Assembly (NCBI GenBank): GCA_050010315.1
Contig: JBEKLG010000066.1
Coordinates: 1 to 8,901 of the forward strand
Direction of reading: 5' to 3'
From: Bog-793 sp050010315
Lineage (GTDB): Bacteria > Actinomycetota > Acidimicrobiia > Acidimicrobiales > Bog-793
Length of the DNA stretch: 8,901 nucleotides
In this document: piece after piece, positions 1-7,034 of the stretch
Numbering within the stretch: the stretch's first letter is position 1
Layout: the number at the start of each line of letters is the position of its first letter
The notes under the pieces: generated by a model
What the model was told of the DNA's origin: nothing
Database searches by the model: none
The model's input: the letters and a program-made list of their open reading frames with translations, nothing else
Made by a program: the position numbers and the translations under genes

Positions 1-488
1 CCAATCTCACGGCGCACACGAACATCCCGATCATCGACGCGATGATCGACGGGCAGTGGGGGGACCTGCCGGACCTCTTCGCCCACCTCGTCCTCCCAGC
101 GATGACGCTCGGACTCGTGATCTCGGGGGTCGTGCTCCGGCTCGTGCGCGTGAACGTCATCCAGACGATGAAGGGTGACTACGTCGAGACAGCCCGCGCC
201 CGCGGACTGAAAGAACGCGCCGTCGTCGTCCACCACGCCTTCCGCAACGCTCTCGTCCCAATCATCACGGTGACAGGTCTCCAGGCCGCGCTCCTCTTGT
301 CGGGCGCGGTCCTCACCGAGGAGACCTTCAACTGGCCGGGAATCGGCAATCAGCTCATCTACTACCTCGAGGCCCGTGACTACATCGCGGTGCAGGGGAT
401 CATCACGGTGTTCGCGCTTGCGGTCGTCGCGATCAGCCTCGTCATCGACCTCCTGAACGCCTGGATCGATCCCCGGGTGCGCTACTGA
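1..488 (+). CDS. ABC transporter permease, DppB/OppB type (C-terminal part, 5' truncated by window edge)
   Basis: This is one of the two membrane subunits of a peptide/nickel-family ABC importer in the cytoplasmic membrane. The reading frame is open from base 3 through the left edge, so the true start lies outside and about 161 residues are visible. The stop is TGA at 486-488. Three hydrophobic spans are visible, beginning near HLVLPAMTLGLVISGV, NALVPIITVTGLQAA and GIITVFALAVVAISL. Between the first two is the EAA-type cytoplasmic loop (DYVETARARGLKERAVVV) that docks onto the ATPase. The ending (LLNAWIDPRVRY) is the usual DppB C-terminus. The stop overlaps the next start by one base (TGATG), so translation is probably coupled. 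The family assignment is secure. The substrate (di/oligopeptide, nickel or another small solute) cannot be read from this subunit. Confidence 0.93.
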   Translation, partial: NLTAHTNIPIIDAMIDGQWGDLPDLFAHLVLPAMTLGLVISGVVLRLVRVNVIQTMKGDYVETARARGLKERAVVVHHAFRNALVPIITVTGLQAALLLSGAVLTEETFNWPGIGNQLIYYLEARDYIAVQGIITVFALAVVAISLVIDLLNAWIDPRVRY

Positions 489-2527
489 TGGCGACGACGT
501 GGGAGGTGGTGGCGACCGAAGGCATCCCGGACGAACCGCGCGCTCCCGACACCGGACGGACGCGCGGGATTCACCACGCGATCGCCCCGCTCCTTGCGGC
601 CCGCGGGCTGCCGCGTTGGATCTTCTGGACCGGTGCCGCGATCACCTTGCTCTTCGTCGTGCTCGCCGTCTTCGCCCCGCAGATCGCGCCCTACGGGTTC
701 AACCAGTACGCAGCGAACGGGCTGCGGTTCCCCCAGCAGGCCGCGCCGTCGGCGGCGCACTGGATGGGTACGACGGTCGTCTCCGAGGACGTGTTCTCCC
801 GGGTCGTCTTCGGGGCGCGCACATCGATCGAGGTCGTCCTGCTCGCCCTGGCGTTCTCCGTTATCATCGGCGTCCCCCTCGGGCTCGTCTCCGGCTACTT
901 CGGCGGCTGGCTCGACCGGGCGCTCGTTCTGTTCAACGACTCGATCTTCGCCTTCCCGTACCTGTTGCTCGCCATCGTCATCGCCTTCCTTCTGCAGAAC
1001 TCGGTCGGTGGCGGCGTGATGACCGCGGCGATCGCGATCACCGTCGTCTACATCCCGCAGTACTTCCGCGTCGTCCGCAACAGCGTGCTTTCGGTGCGCG
1101 AGGAGTCGTACGTGGAGGCGGGTCGCGCCCTCGGTGCGAGGCCGCGCACGGTCATCCGCCGCTACGTCTTCGCGAACGTGATCCAGTCCGTCCCGGTCGT
1201 CGCCTCGCTCAACGCCGCCGACGCGATCCTCACCCTCGCGGGCCTGTCCTTCCTCGGCATCGGCATGGACCCCTCGGTCGCCGCCGAATGGGGATACGAC
1301 ATCTCACGCGGGATCTCGGACGCCCAGGCCGGGTTCTGGTGGACCGGGCTGTTCCCGGGAATCGCCGTCATCATGCTCGTCACGGGGCTCACCCTCGTCG
1401 GTGAGGGGCTGAACGACAGCTACAACCCCCTGTTGCGCCGGCCGAACCACCGCAGCTACGCCATGCCCGGGGGCCAGCGCGAGGCGACGACGGCCGAGAC
1501 CGCCGCCAATCCGGTGATCCGGGTGCGCGACCTGCGGGTCTGGTACGCAACCGACCGGGGCCCGGTGCGCGCCGTCGACGGCGTGAGCTTCGAGATCGGC
1601 GAACGCGAGACGCTCGGACTGGTCGGCGAGTCCGGTTGTGGCAAGTCGACGCTCGGGCGCGGCTTGCTCGGCCTGTTGCCAACGGGCGCGAGCCGCGACG
1701 GCGTCGTCGAGTTCGCGGGACGCAACCTCGTGACGGCCTCCCCGGCGGAGATGCGCAAACTGCGCGGACCCGGGATCGGCCTCGTGTTCCAGGAGCCGAT
1801 GACCCGCCTCGACCCGCTCATGCGGATCTCGGACCACTTCGCCGAGGCGTTGCGGACCCACCAGCCCGACATCACGGACGCCGAGGTGCGGCGGCTCTCC
1901 CTCGAGGCCCTCGGCGGCGTAGGCATCCCCCCGACGCGTTTTCGTAACTATCCCTACGAGTTCTCGGGCGGCATGCGGCAACGGATCATGATCGCGCTCG
2001 CCCTCGTCTTCCGCCCGAGATTCATCGTCGCCGACGAGCCGACAACGGCCCTCGACGTCCTCGTCGAGGCGCAGATCCTGTCGATCATCGCCGACCTCAA
2101 GCGGAACTTCGACGCCTCGCTGCTGCTCATCACCCACAACCTCGGCATCGTCGCCGAGTCCTGTGACCGAGTCGCCGTGATGTACGCCGGGCGATTAGTC
2201 GAACAAGGCACCGTCGAGGAGATCTTCAACCGCCCGGAGCACCCGTACACCCAGGAGCTCTTGCGTTCGACGATCTCGTTGTCGACGCGCGAACTCCACT
2301 TCATCCCCGGTGCACCGCCCGATCTCGTCGAGCCGCCGACGGGATGCCGGTTCCACCCACGCTGCCCGTGGGCGATGCGCGTCTGCGCTGACGACGCGCC
2401 GATCGGCACCGAGGTGCGGCCGGGGCACCTCGCGGAGTGCTGGCTCCACGGTCCTTTCGAGAACCTGACACCCGCCGGCCGCGTCCCGCTCGAGCGCGAG
2501 GAGATCGGCATTGCCGACGAAGCCTGA
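488..2527 (+). CDS. Fused DppC-type permease / DppD-type ATPase of peptide-family ABC importer
   Basis: One 679-residue chain carries two importer subunits. Residues 1-321 are a DppC-type permease: a cytoplasmic N-terminus, a first membrane span near 44-66, a large periplasmic segment, several further spans, an EAA loop starting near E210 (EAGRALGARPRTVIRRYV), and the typical end DSYNPLLRR. A short linker (about 322-340) leads to the ATPase. Its motifs are Walker A GESGCGKST at 380-388, Q-loop Q435, signature FSGGM at 492-496, Walker B ending ADEP with catalytic E517, and switch His H550. The C-terminal oligo_HPY region has cysteines 620, 626, 633 and 651, spaced like those that hold an iron-sulfur cluster in the OppD of mycobacteria (family knowledge). 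The ATG overlaps the upstream stop and has no clear Shine-Dalgarno, which suggests coupled translation. Permease-ATPase fusions of this kind are known in actinobacteria. All catalytic motifs are intact. Confidence 0.95.
   Translation: MATTWEVVATEGIPDEPRAPDTGRTRGIHHAIAPLLAARGLPRWIFWTGAAITLLFVVLAVFAPQIAPYGFNQYAANGLRFPQQAAPSAAHWMGTTVVSEDVFSRVVFGARTSIEVVLLALAFSVIIGVPLGLVSGYFGGWLDRALVLFNDSIFAFPYLLLAIVIAFLLQNSVGGGVMTAAIAITVVYIPQYFRVVRNSVLSVREESYVEAGRALGARPRTVIRRYVFANVIQSVPVVASLNAADAILTLAGLSFLGIGMDPSVAAEWGYDISRGISDAQAGFWWTGLFPGIAVIMLVTGLTLVGEGLNDSYNPLLRRPNHRSYAMPGGQREATTAETAANPVIRVRDLRVWYATDRGPVRAVDGVSFEIGERETLGLVGESGCGKSTLGRGLLGLLPTGASRDGVVEFAGRNLVTASPAEMRKLRGPGIGLVFQEPMTRLDPLMRISDHFAEALRTHQPDITDAEVRRLSLEALGGVGIPPTRFRNYPYEFSGGMRQRIMIALALVFRPRFIVADEPTTALDVLVEAQILSIIADLKRNFDASLLLITHNLGIVAESCDRVAVMYAGRLVEQGTVEEIFNRPEHPYTQELLRSTISLSTRELHFIPGAPPDLVEPPTGCRFHPRCPWAMRVCADDAPIGTEVRPGHLAECWLHGPFENLTPAGRVPLEREEIGIADEA
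2498..2503 (+). promoter_or_regulatory. Shine-Dalgarno GAGGAG deciding the TTG start of the DppF-type gene
   Basis: GAGGAG lies inside the end of the fused permease/ATPase gene, 7 bases before TTG at 2511. No ATG or GTG is better placed near the expected N-terminus, so this site supports the TTG start and the 17-base overlap. Confidence 0.7.
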
Positions 2528-3818
2528 CTTTTCGGACGCTCCGGTCCTGCTCGACGTCGAGGACCTGAAGGTCCACTTCGCACTGCGGGGGAATTTCTTG
2601 CAGCGCATGCTCGGGCACGACACCGGATCGGTCAAGGCCGTCGACGGCGTCAGCTTCCGGCTGCACCGCGGCGAGGTGCTCGGGCTGGTCGGAGAGTCGG
2701 GGAGCGGCAAGACGACGCTCTCCCGAGCGGTGCTGTCGCTCGTCAACGTCACCGGAGGGTCGATCTCTCTCGACGGGGAGCAGATCTCCGGGCTGTCGGA
2801 GCGGCACTTCCGGCCACTGCGCAAGCGGATGCAGCTCATCTTCCAGGATCCGCACGCCTCGCTCAACCCGGCGATGACCATCCTCGAGGCCGTTGGCCAC
2901 CCGTTGCGCATCCACGGCATCGCCCGCGACCACCGCGAGGTGACGCGGCTCGTCTGCGAGGTGCTCGAACGCGTCGGGCTCGTGCCCGTCGACCGATTCC
3001 TGCGCAAGTATCCAAGCGATCTCTCCGGCGGTCAGAAGCAACGCGCCGTCCTCGCCCGGGCGATCATCCTCGGTCCCGAGCTCGTCATCGCCGACGAACC
3101 CGTGTCCATGCTCGACATGAGCGTTCGGGCCAAGGTCCTTCAGCTCATGAGCGAACTGAAGAAGGACCTCGGCCTCACCTATCTCTACGTGACGCACGAC
3201 CTTGCGACGGCGCGCTACTTCTGCGACCGCATCGCGATCATGTACCTCGGGCGGATCATCGAGATCGGCTCCGCCGCCGACGTCTATGCCAACCCGCGCC
3301 ATCCGTACACGAAGGCCCTCTTGGAGGCGATCCCCGAACCGGACCCGAGTCATCGCGTGCCGCGTGATCTCCCTCGCGGCGAGGTGCCCGACGCCGCCGT
3401 GCCGCCTATCGGCTGCTCATTCCATCCTCGCTGCCCGCGGGCGTTCGAACCCTGTGGGTGGGAAAGTCGCGACCTGCGCGCCCTGCTCGAGGAACGCTGG
3501 GCGAAACTCGGCCCCGAGGAGTTCCAGCGCGAGCGGACGATCATCGGCGCTCTCGACGGACTCGATGCACCGTCGTCCGTCGCCTTGCTCCCCTGCGCCT
3601 CTCGAAGCCCGGCGGCTGATGTCATCTCCTTGCTCGAGGAACACCGCCTCGCGAGCCCTGACGAACCTTTCTGGCGGGGCATCGCCGGGACCGAGCAGCG
3701 CCCGGAAGGCGTCGTCATCCGTTTCCACACGGGCGTCGATCCCACCCTCCGGCCAGTCGCCGACGGGGAAGGGCGCGTCGACGTCGCCTGCCACCTCTAT
3801 CGATCCGACCTCGAGTAG
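2511..3818 (+). CDS. ABC transporter ATP-binding protein, DppF/OppF type with extended C-terminus
   Basis: This is the second ATPase of the importer and would pair with the ATPase half of the upstream fusion. It has 435 residues, whereas DppF/OppF proteins are usually about 320-340. Motifs are Walker A GESGSGKTT at 61-69, Q112 in FQDP, signature LSGGQ at 171-175, Walker B with catalytic E196 (ADEPVSMLD), and switch H229 (YVTHD). The start is TTG at 2511: GAGGAG at 2498-2503 lies 7 bases upstream, and the gene overlaps the previous one by 17 bases. The oligo_HPY cysteines begin as usual (C302, C308, C315), but the expected fourth Cys (VACHLY, C427) comes only after an insertion of about 111 residues that contains a predicted helical stretch (LLEERWAKLGPEEFQRER). 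The insertion does not resemble a domain I can name. Loss of the gene's end is unlikely because the final motif is a normal family terminus. Confidence 0.94.
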   Translation: MPTKPDFSDAPVLLDVEDLKVHFALRGNFLQRMLGHDTGSVKAVDGVSFRLHRGEVLGLVGESGSGKTTLSRAVLSLVNVTGGSISLDGEQISGLSERHFRPLRKRMQLIFQDPHASLNPAMTILEAVGHPLRIHGIARDHREVTRLVCEVLERVGLVPVDRFLRKYPSDLSGGQKQRAVLARAIILGPELVIADEPVSMLDMSVRAKVLQLMSELKKDLGLTYLYVTHDLATARYFCDRIAIMYLGRIIEIGSAADVYANPRHPYTKALLEAIPEPDPSHRVPRDLPRGEVPDAAVPPIGCSFHPRCPRAFEPCGWESRDLRALLEERWAKLGPEEFQRERTIIGALDGLDAPSSVALLPCASRSPAADVISLLEEHRLASPDEPFWRGIAGTEQRPEGVVIRFHTGVDPTLRPVADGEGRVDVACHLYRSDLE

Positions 3819-3941
3819 CCCGACCCGGCCCTGGCACCGGCGCCGACGCGATCCGACGGGCAGGGGCCGCGGGTCCAGCTCGGCCGATCGCCCCGGCGAG
3901 GCGACCCGCCCTGAGCGCTCGGCGTCCAGCCAAGGCTCGGT

Positions 3942-4940
3942 TCACGAACCCGCCGCGAGGATGAGGGGGGCAGCCCGGCGCAGGCAGTCGGCGGTCGCCA
4001 GCATCGATCGTTCGATGCCGAATCGCTCGGACAGGTCGATCACCGGTGCCGACGCGAGGCGGACAGCGTCGCCGTCGGCCTTACCGGCCACCACCACGGC
4101 GCGGACGCCGGCGCGCGCTGCTGCGGCGAGCACCCCGCCGACCACCTTGCCCGCGAACGATGTGGCGTCGAGATGACCCTCGGCCGTGACGACGAGATCG
4201 CTAGCTGCGACGCGCGTGGCCAGGTCGACATGCCCCGCCACGAGTTCGAAGCCGGGCACGATCCGTGCTCCGGCCGCCCACAGCGCGCCGGCCAGGCCTC
4301 CTGCCGCGCCGGCCCCGGCAACAACGCCGACGTCGCGCCCAAACCGGGCCCGGAGCTGTTCGGCCTGCGCCTCCAGACGGCGCTCCAAACGGACCGTTGC
4401 CGCCGGGTCGGCACCCTTTTGCGGGCCGAAGACCCGGGCTGCGTCAAGAAAGCCCGTCGTGACGTCAGCTCCGAGCACGATCTCGCATCCGGGATCGAAC
4501 GGGACGAGCCCTTCGAGGGCCGCGAGGGCGCCCGCCCCGCCGTCGGTCGTCGCCGACCCGCCCAACCCGACATATACCTGACGGGCACCCGCCCGCAGGG
4601 CCTCGGCGATCAACTCACCGAGGCCATAGCTCGTCGCTGATTCGGCTCGCGCCGGATCCGGAGCGATGCCCGGCACGTAGCCGATCACGACTGCCGACTC
4701 GATGATCGCCTGCTCGTCGCACAGTCGCCACGGTGCAACCACCGCTGCTCCGAAGGCGTTTGCGACCTCGCAGGTCCGGTTCGGGCCGCCCAACGCCTCG
4801 AGGAATCCTTCACCGCCGTCGGACAGCGGAAGGCAGTCCGCCTGCGAGCCGGCGACGACGAGGCCCCCGGAAAGGGCGCGAGCCGCGTCACGGGCACTGA
4901 GCGTGCCGCGGAACTTGTCGGGCGCGATGAGAAGGCGCGT
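3942..4940 (-). CDS. Type I glycerate kinase (GarK/GlxK family), non-canonical or lost start codon
   Basis: It phosphorylates D-glycerate with ATP, in this family usually to 2-phosphoglycerate, in the cytoplasm. From ACG at 4940 it reads 332 residues: (M)RLLIAPDKFRGTLSA, PLSDGGEG (SDGGEG 40-45), GGSATTDGGAG (127-137), FGPQKGA (171-177), GAGAAGG (209-215) and TAEGHLD (252-258). All are hallmark motifs. E. coli GarK has about 380 residues; this one is shorter mainly between the GGSAT and FGPQKGA motifs, so it is a compact variant. No ATG, GTG or TTG exists between the upstream stop (4949-4947) and TTG at 4793, and starting at 4793 would delete the APDK and SDGGEG motifs. ACG at 4940-4938 sits exactly where family members have Met. 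It begins three codons after the dehydrogenase stop codon starts, in the same frame. It may be an ACG start by coupled re-initiation, UGA readthrough, a recent start mutation, or a sequencing error. The frame downstream is uninterrupted, so function looks preserved. Confidence 0.88.
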   Translation of the reverse strand, partial: TRLLIAPDKFRGTLSARDAARALSGGLVVAGSQADCLPLSDGGEGFLEALGGPNRTCEVANAFGAAVVAPWRLCDEQAIIESAVVIGYVPGIAPDPARAESATSYGLGELIAEALRAGARQVYVGLGGSATTDGGAGALAALEGLVPFDPGCEIVLGADVTTGFLDAARVFGPQKGADPAATVRLERRLEAQAEQLRARFGRDVGVVAGAGAAGGLAGALWAAGARIVPGFELVAGHVDLATRVAASDLVVTAEGHLDATSFAGKVVGGVLAAAARAGVRAVVVAGKADGDAVRLASAPVIDLSERFGIERSMLATADCLRRAAPLILAAGS

Positions 4941-4946
4941 CTTCGC

Positions 4947-5861
4947 TCAGGTCCCGGCGAGCGCTTTCGCCATGGCACTCGTCACCGTGAGGGCCATGCG
5001 GCGCCTCGTCGCGAGCGAGGCGCTGCCGATGTGCGGCAGAAGCATTAGATGCGGGGCGTGCAGCAGGGCCGGTGACACCCGGGGCTCGTCGGAGTACACG
5101 TCGACTCCGGCCGCAAAGATCAGCCCCCGCTCGAGGGCGTCGGCGAGCGCCGCCTCGTCGACGACGGCACCGCGAGCGGTGTTCACGAGCACGGAATCCG
5201 GCCCGAGCAATGCGAGTTCACGTGCGCCGATCAGATGGCGGGTCGATTCGGTCAGCGGCACGTGGAGGCTCACGACGTCGCTGCGCACGAGCAGGTCGTC
5301 GAGACTGTCCACATAACCCGGCTCGCCGGTGTCGCGACGCGACCAGTGCAACACGGTCATGTCGAACCCGGAGGCGCGGCGCGCGACGGCGTGCGCAATC
5401 CGCCCGTATCCCGCGAGTCCGAGCGTCGCGCCATGGACGTCGAGACCGAGGTGGTCAAGCAGGCCCCAGCCGCGCCATCGGCCCGCCCGTAGGTCGCGCT
5501 CGGCTTCTGAACAGCGGCGACTCGCCGCGAGGATCAAGGCGAAGGCGAGGTCGGCCGTGGTCTCGTCGAGGATGCCGGGTGTGTTGACCACCCGAACATC
5601 AGCGGCCCTTGCCGCGACCATGTCCACGTTGTCGAGCCCGACGGCGACGTTGCCGACGATCCGAAGCCGTGGCGCCGCAGCGAAGACCTCGGCGTCGACG
5701 CGGTCGGTCAACACGCACACGATGCCGTCGACGTCGGCCACGGCTTGGACAAGCTCCGAGTGGCTGTAAGGGGAATCATCGGTTCTCACCCGTACTTCGT
5801 GCGTGGAGAGCGGATCGAGCGCCCCTTCGGGCAGGTGTCGAGTCACGAGCACGATCGCCAT
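4947..5861 (-). CDS. D-2-hydroxyacid dehydrogenase, glyoxylate/hydroxypyruvate reductase type
   Basis: This cytoplasmic enzyme would reduce hydroxypyruvate to D-glycerate (and/or glyoxylate to glycolate) with NAD(P)H. It has 304 residues, slightly short of the usual 310-330 for the family. The substrate domain has the GLDNVD motif (75-80) and NTPGILDETTADLAFAL (93-109). The Rossmann fold has GYGRIA at 151-156. The catalytic triad is visible as R230 (NTARGAVVDE), E259 (YSDEP) and H277 (LLPHIGSAS). At the end of the second Rossmann strand an acidic residue is replaced by WSRR (173-176), which in this family usually favours NADPH; that is inference. The start is ATG at 5861, with AAGGAG nine bases upstream on the minus strand. 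The stop TGA is directly followed, in the same frame, by the glycerate kinase, which fits a hydroxypyruvate to glycerate to phosphoglycerate route. The exact substrate cannot be fixed from sequence. Confidence 0.92.
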   Translation of the reverse strand: MAIVLVTRHLPEGALDPLSTHEVRVRTDDSPYSHSELVQAVADVDGIVCVLTDRVDAEVFAAAPRLRIVGNVAVGLDNVDMVAARAADVRVVNTPGILDETTADLAFALILAASRRCSEAERDLRAGRWRGWGLLDHLGLDVHGATLGLAGYGRIAHAVARRASGFDMTVLHWSRRDTGEPGYVDSLDDLLVRSDVVSLHVPLTESTRHLIGARELALLGPDSVLVNTARGAVVDEAALADALERGLIFAAGVDVYSDEPRVSPALLHAPHLMLLPHIGSASLATRRRMALTVTSAMAKALAGT

Positions 5862-6270
5862 GATCCTTAACTCCTTGTTCGGGTCTTGCGGGAATCAAGT
5901 CTCGCGCTGGCTGCGCAGCTCTCGGCAGCCGACGGCGGCCGAGTGTTCCTGCCTGCGCTCCTCGCCGGAAATGCCTCATCGGGCAAGCACAAGCATCCAA
6001 GCCAGGCGCTCGCAGGGAAGCGTCGGCGGCCGCCTGCGTGCGACGGGGAGCGCAGCCCACGGACCGATGTGCTTCGCCCGAGCCGCACCGGCGGGACGAG
6101 AAAAGCGGCAGCTTCCGTTCCCTCAGTCAGCTCGGGCGGATCGCCTCCGTGATCGCAAGCACGAACCAACCCCCGAGTGCCGGGATGCGGCGCCGGTCCG
6201 AGCACCGCGTCTTCGGCGCGACCCTGACCTAACACTCGGCGCGCCTCTCTCGCCAGGCGGTGATTCGCCC
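5862..6270. other. 409-base intergenic region without a convincing gene
   Basis: This stretch separates the dehydrogenase start from the lipoprotein stop. The open frames crossing it are low-complexity, rich in Arg, Ser and Pro, match no family I recognise and have no good start with a Shine-Dalgarno. The right part would serve as the 3' region of the lipoprotein gene and the left part as the promoter/leader of the dehydrogenase-kinase unit. Apart from the Shine-Dalgarno just left of 5880 and the stem-loop at 5921-5943 I see no defined element. A weak inverted repeat (GGCGCG 6215-6220 with CGCGCC 6240-6245, 19-base loop) is too loose to call a terminator. Confidence 0.6.
5921..5943 (-). other. 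Stem-loop about 60 bases upstream of the dehydrogenase start
   Basis: CTCGGC-A-GCC, loop GAC, GGC-G-GCCGAG forms a nine-pair GC-rich hairpin with a single internal mismatch. It is immediately preceded by the 10-base palindrome GCTGCGCAGC (5910-5919). There is no U-run on either strand, so it is not a classical terminator. Its position is consistent with the leader or operator region of the dehydrogenase-kinase unit, but in DNA this GC-rich it could be chance. Confidence 0.3.
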
Positions 6271-6915
6271 CTACTTTCTCGGCATATGTTCGATCCAGCG
6301 CGCGAAGTACTCGTAATCCACGCCGCCATCGCGCCTGACCTGCTCGCAGGTCCCGACGGCGGGGCACATGATGCGGTTTGCTGGCACGGTGCGAGAGGTC
6401 GTCACGCCGACAACAAGGTTCTTGGCCTTGTCGATCACGGTCCCTGTGCAGGTGGTGTCGTACGCTTCTAGCCCATTCGTGTATGACCATCCGGCATCAA
6501 AGTTCTGACAGAAGATCCAGATTATGGTGCCGACCTCATTGGGTTGGATGAGGCTCTCGTGCTCGTAGGCAACGCGAGCGAGGATCCTGCCGTATCCGTC
6601 GGAACGGAGGTCCCGCACCAATGACTGGTCAAAATCTCCCGTATAGAAGCCCGCCTCGGGGGCGCCCTTGTCGACGATGACGACCTTTCCCTCGAGGTAA
6701 GGGTGGTCGAGGTGATGCGACCGCTTGGGGAACATGTAGACGTACGCAGCCGCAGGGCTCTGCAGCGGGATCGTGGTCGTGGTCGTGGTCGTGGTCTTTG
6801 GGGCGGTCGTCCCGCACGCTGCGAACACGAAGGCTGCGAACAGGGAAGCGAATCCCGCGAGCGACCGCTCGACAGCTCGCGTCCGCCACAGGCCGACGCG
6901 ACCAGGCGCCCCCAT
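6271..6915 (-). CDS. Secreted lipoprotein of unknown function with Thr8 linker
   Basis: The product has 214 residues. The start is ATG at 6915, because GGGGAG lies eight bases upstream on the minus strand; an in-frame GTG at 7011 would add 32 residues ahead of the signal peptide without a Shine-Dalgarno. The N-terminus has basic residues (R6, R11, R13, R17), a hydrophobic core (LAGFASLFAAFVF) and a lipobox-like FAAC with C34 as the predicted lipidated Cys; Phe at -3 is less usual. A linker of eight Thr (41-48) follows, typical of actinobacterial lipoproteins, encoded by a hexamer repeat. The globular part (about 150 residues) is rich in Tyr, Trp and charged residues, has about four Cys (for example CQNF and CPAVGTC, which could pair outside the cell), and contains GTIIWIFCQNFDAGW. 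I recognise no domain. It probably sits on the outer face of the cytoplasmic membrane. Confidence 0.75.
   Translation of the reverse strand: MGAPGRVGLWRTRAVERSLAGFASLFAAFVFAACGTTAPKTTTTTTTTIPLQSPAAAYVYMFPKRSHHLDHPYLEGKVVIVDKGAPEAGFYTGDFDQSLVRDLRSDGYGRILARVAYEHESLIQPNEVGTIIWIFCQNFDAGWSYTNGLEAYDTTCTGTVIDKAKNLVVGVTTSRTVPANRIMCPAVGTCEQVRRDGGVDYEYFARWIEHMPRK
6771..6796. repeat. Hexanucleotide tandem repeat (TCGTGG, 4.3 copies)
   Basis: Four perfect TCGTGG units plus TC, lying inside the lipoprotein gene. Read on the minus strand they give alternating ACC/ACG codons for the Thr8 linker just after the lipidated Cys. Because the unit is six bases, copy-number change by slippage would alter linker length by two Thr without shifting the frame. 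Confidence 0.85.
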
Positions 6916-6995
6916 GCTCAGATCTCCCCTCCCCTCGCTTTCGCGTCGGACCTCTGTGCCGAAGCGGAGCAGACGCGAGAACGTGACCGACCGCC

Positions 6996-7011
6996 GTGCC
7001 GGGCGCGGCAC
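6996..7011 (-). terminator. Possible GC hairpin terminator after the exported-protein gene
   Basis: GTGCCG, a four-base loop and CGGCAC form a perfect six-pair stem beginning 24 bases past the stop of the exported-protein gene on the minus strand. There is no U-tract, as is common for actinobacterial candidates, so this could be a U-less terminator, a processing site, or chance. It lies upstream of the lipoprotein start. Confidence 0.3.
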
Positions 7012-7034
7012 CTTTGGGCGCTCTGCAGCGTCCT

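Noticed and set aside
1304..3353. Long minus-strand open frames (277, 270 and 350 codons) opposite the ABC genes
   Set aside because: They are antisense to genes with intact ATPase motifs, their products are Arg/Pro/Gly-rich without recognisable domains, and long antisense frames are expected at this GC content.
3819..3941. Bidirectional terminator between the ABC operon and the kinase
   Set aside because: Short GC hairpins exist (for example TCGC/GCGA around 3888-3899), but none has a U-run or a stem long enough to stand out in this GC-rich gap.
4947..4949. UGA as a selenocysteine codon
   Set aside because: It falls at the natural C-terminus of the dehydrogenase and before the kinase Met position, where neither family has a catalytic Cys or Sec. 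I see no clear SECIS-like hairpin at the required distance.
5803..6471. Plus-strand 222-codon frame crossing the dehydrogenase start, the intergenic region and the lipoprotein gene
   Set aside because: It overlaps two better-supported genes on the other strand, has low-complexity composition, and no Shine-Dalgarno or family match.
6771..6796. CRISPR-like or non-coding tandem repeat
   Set aside because: The unit is six bases, lies in frame in a coding gene, and is explained by the Thr linker.
6916..7011. Longer start (GTG 7011) for the lipoprotein
   Set aside because: It would put 32 charged residues ahead of the signal sequence and lacks a ribosome binding site, whereas ATG 6915 has GGGGAG at good spacing.
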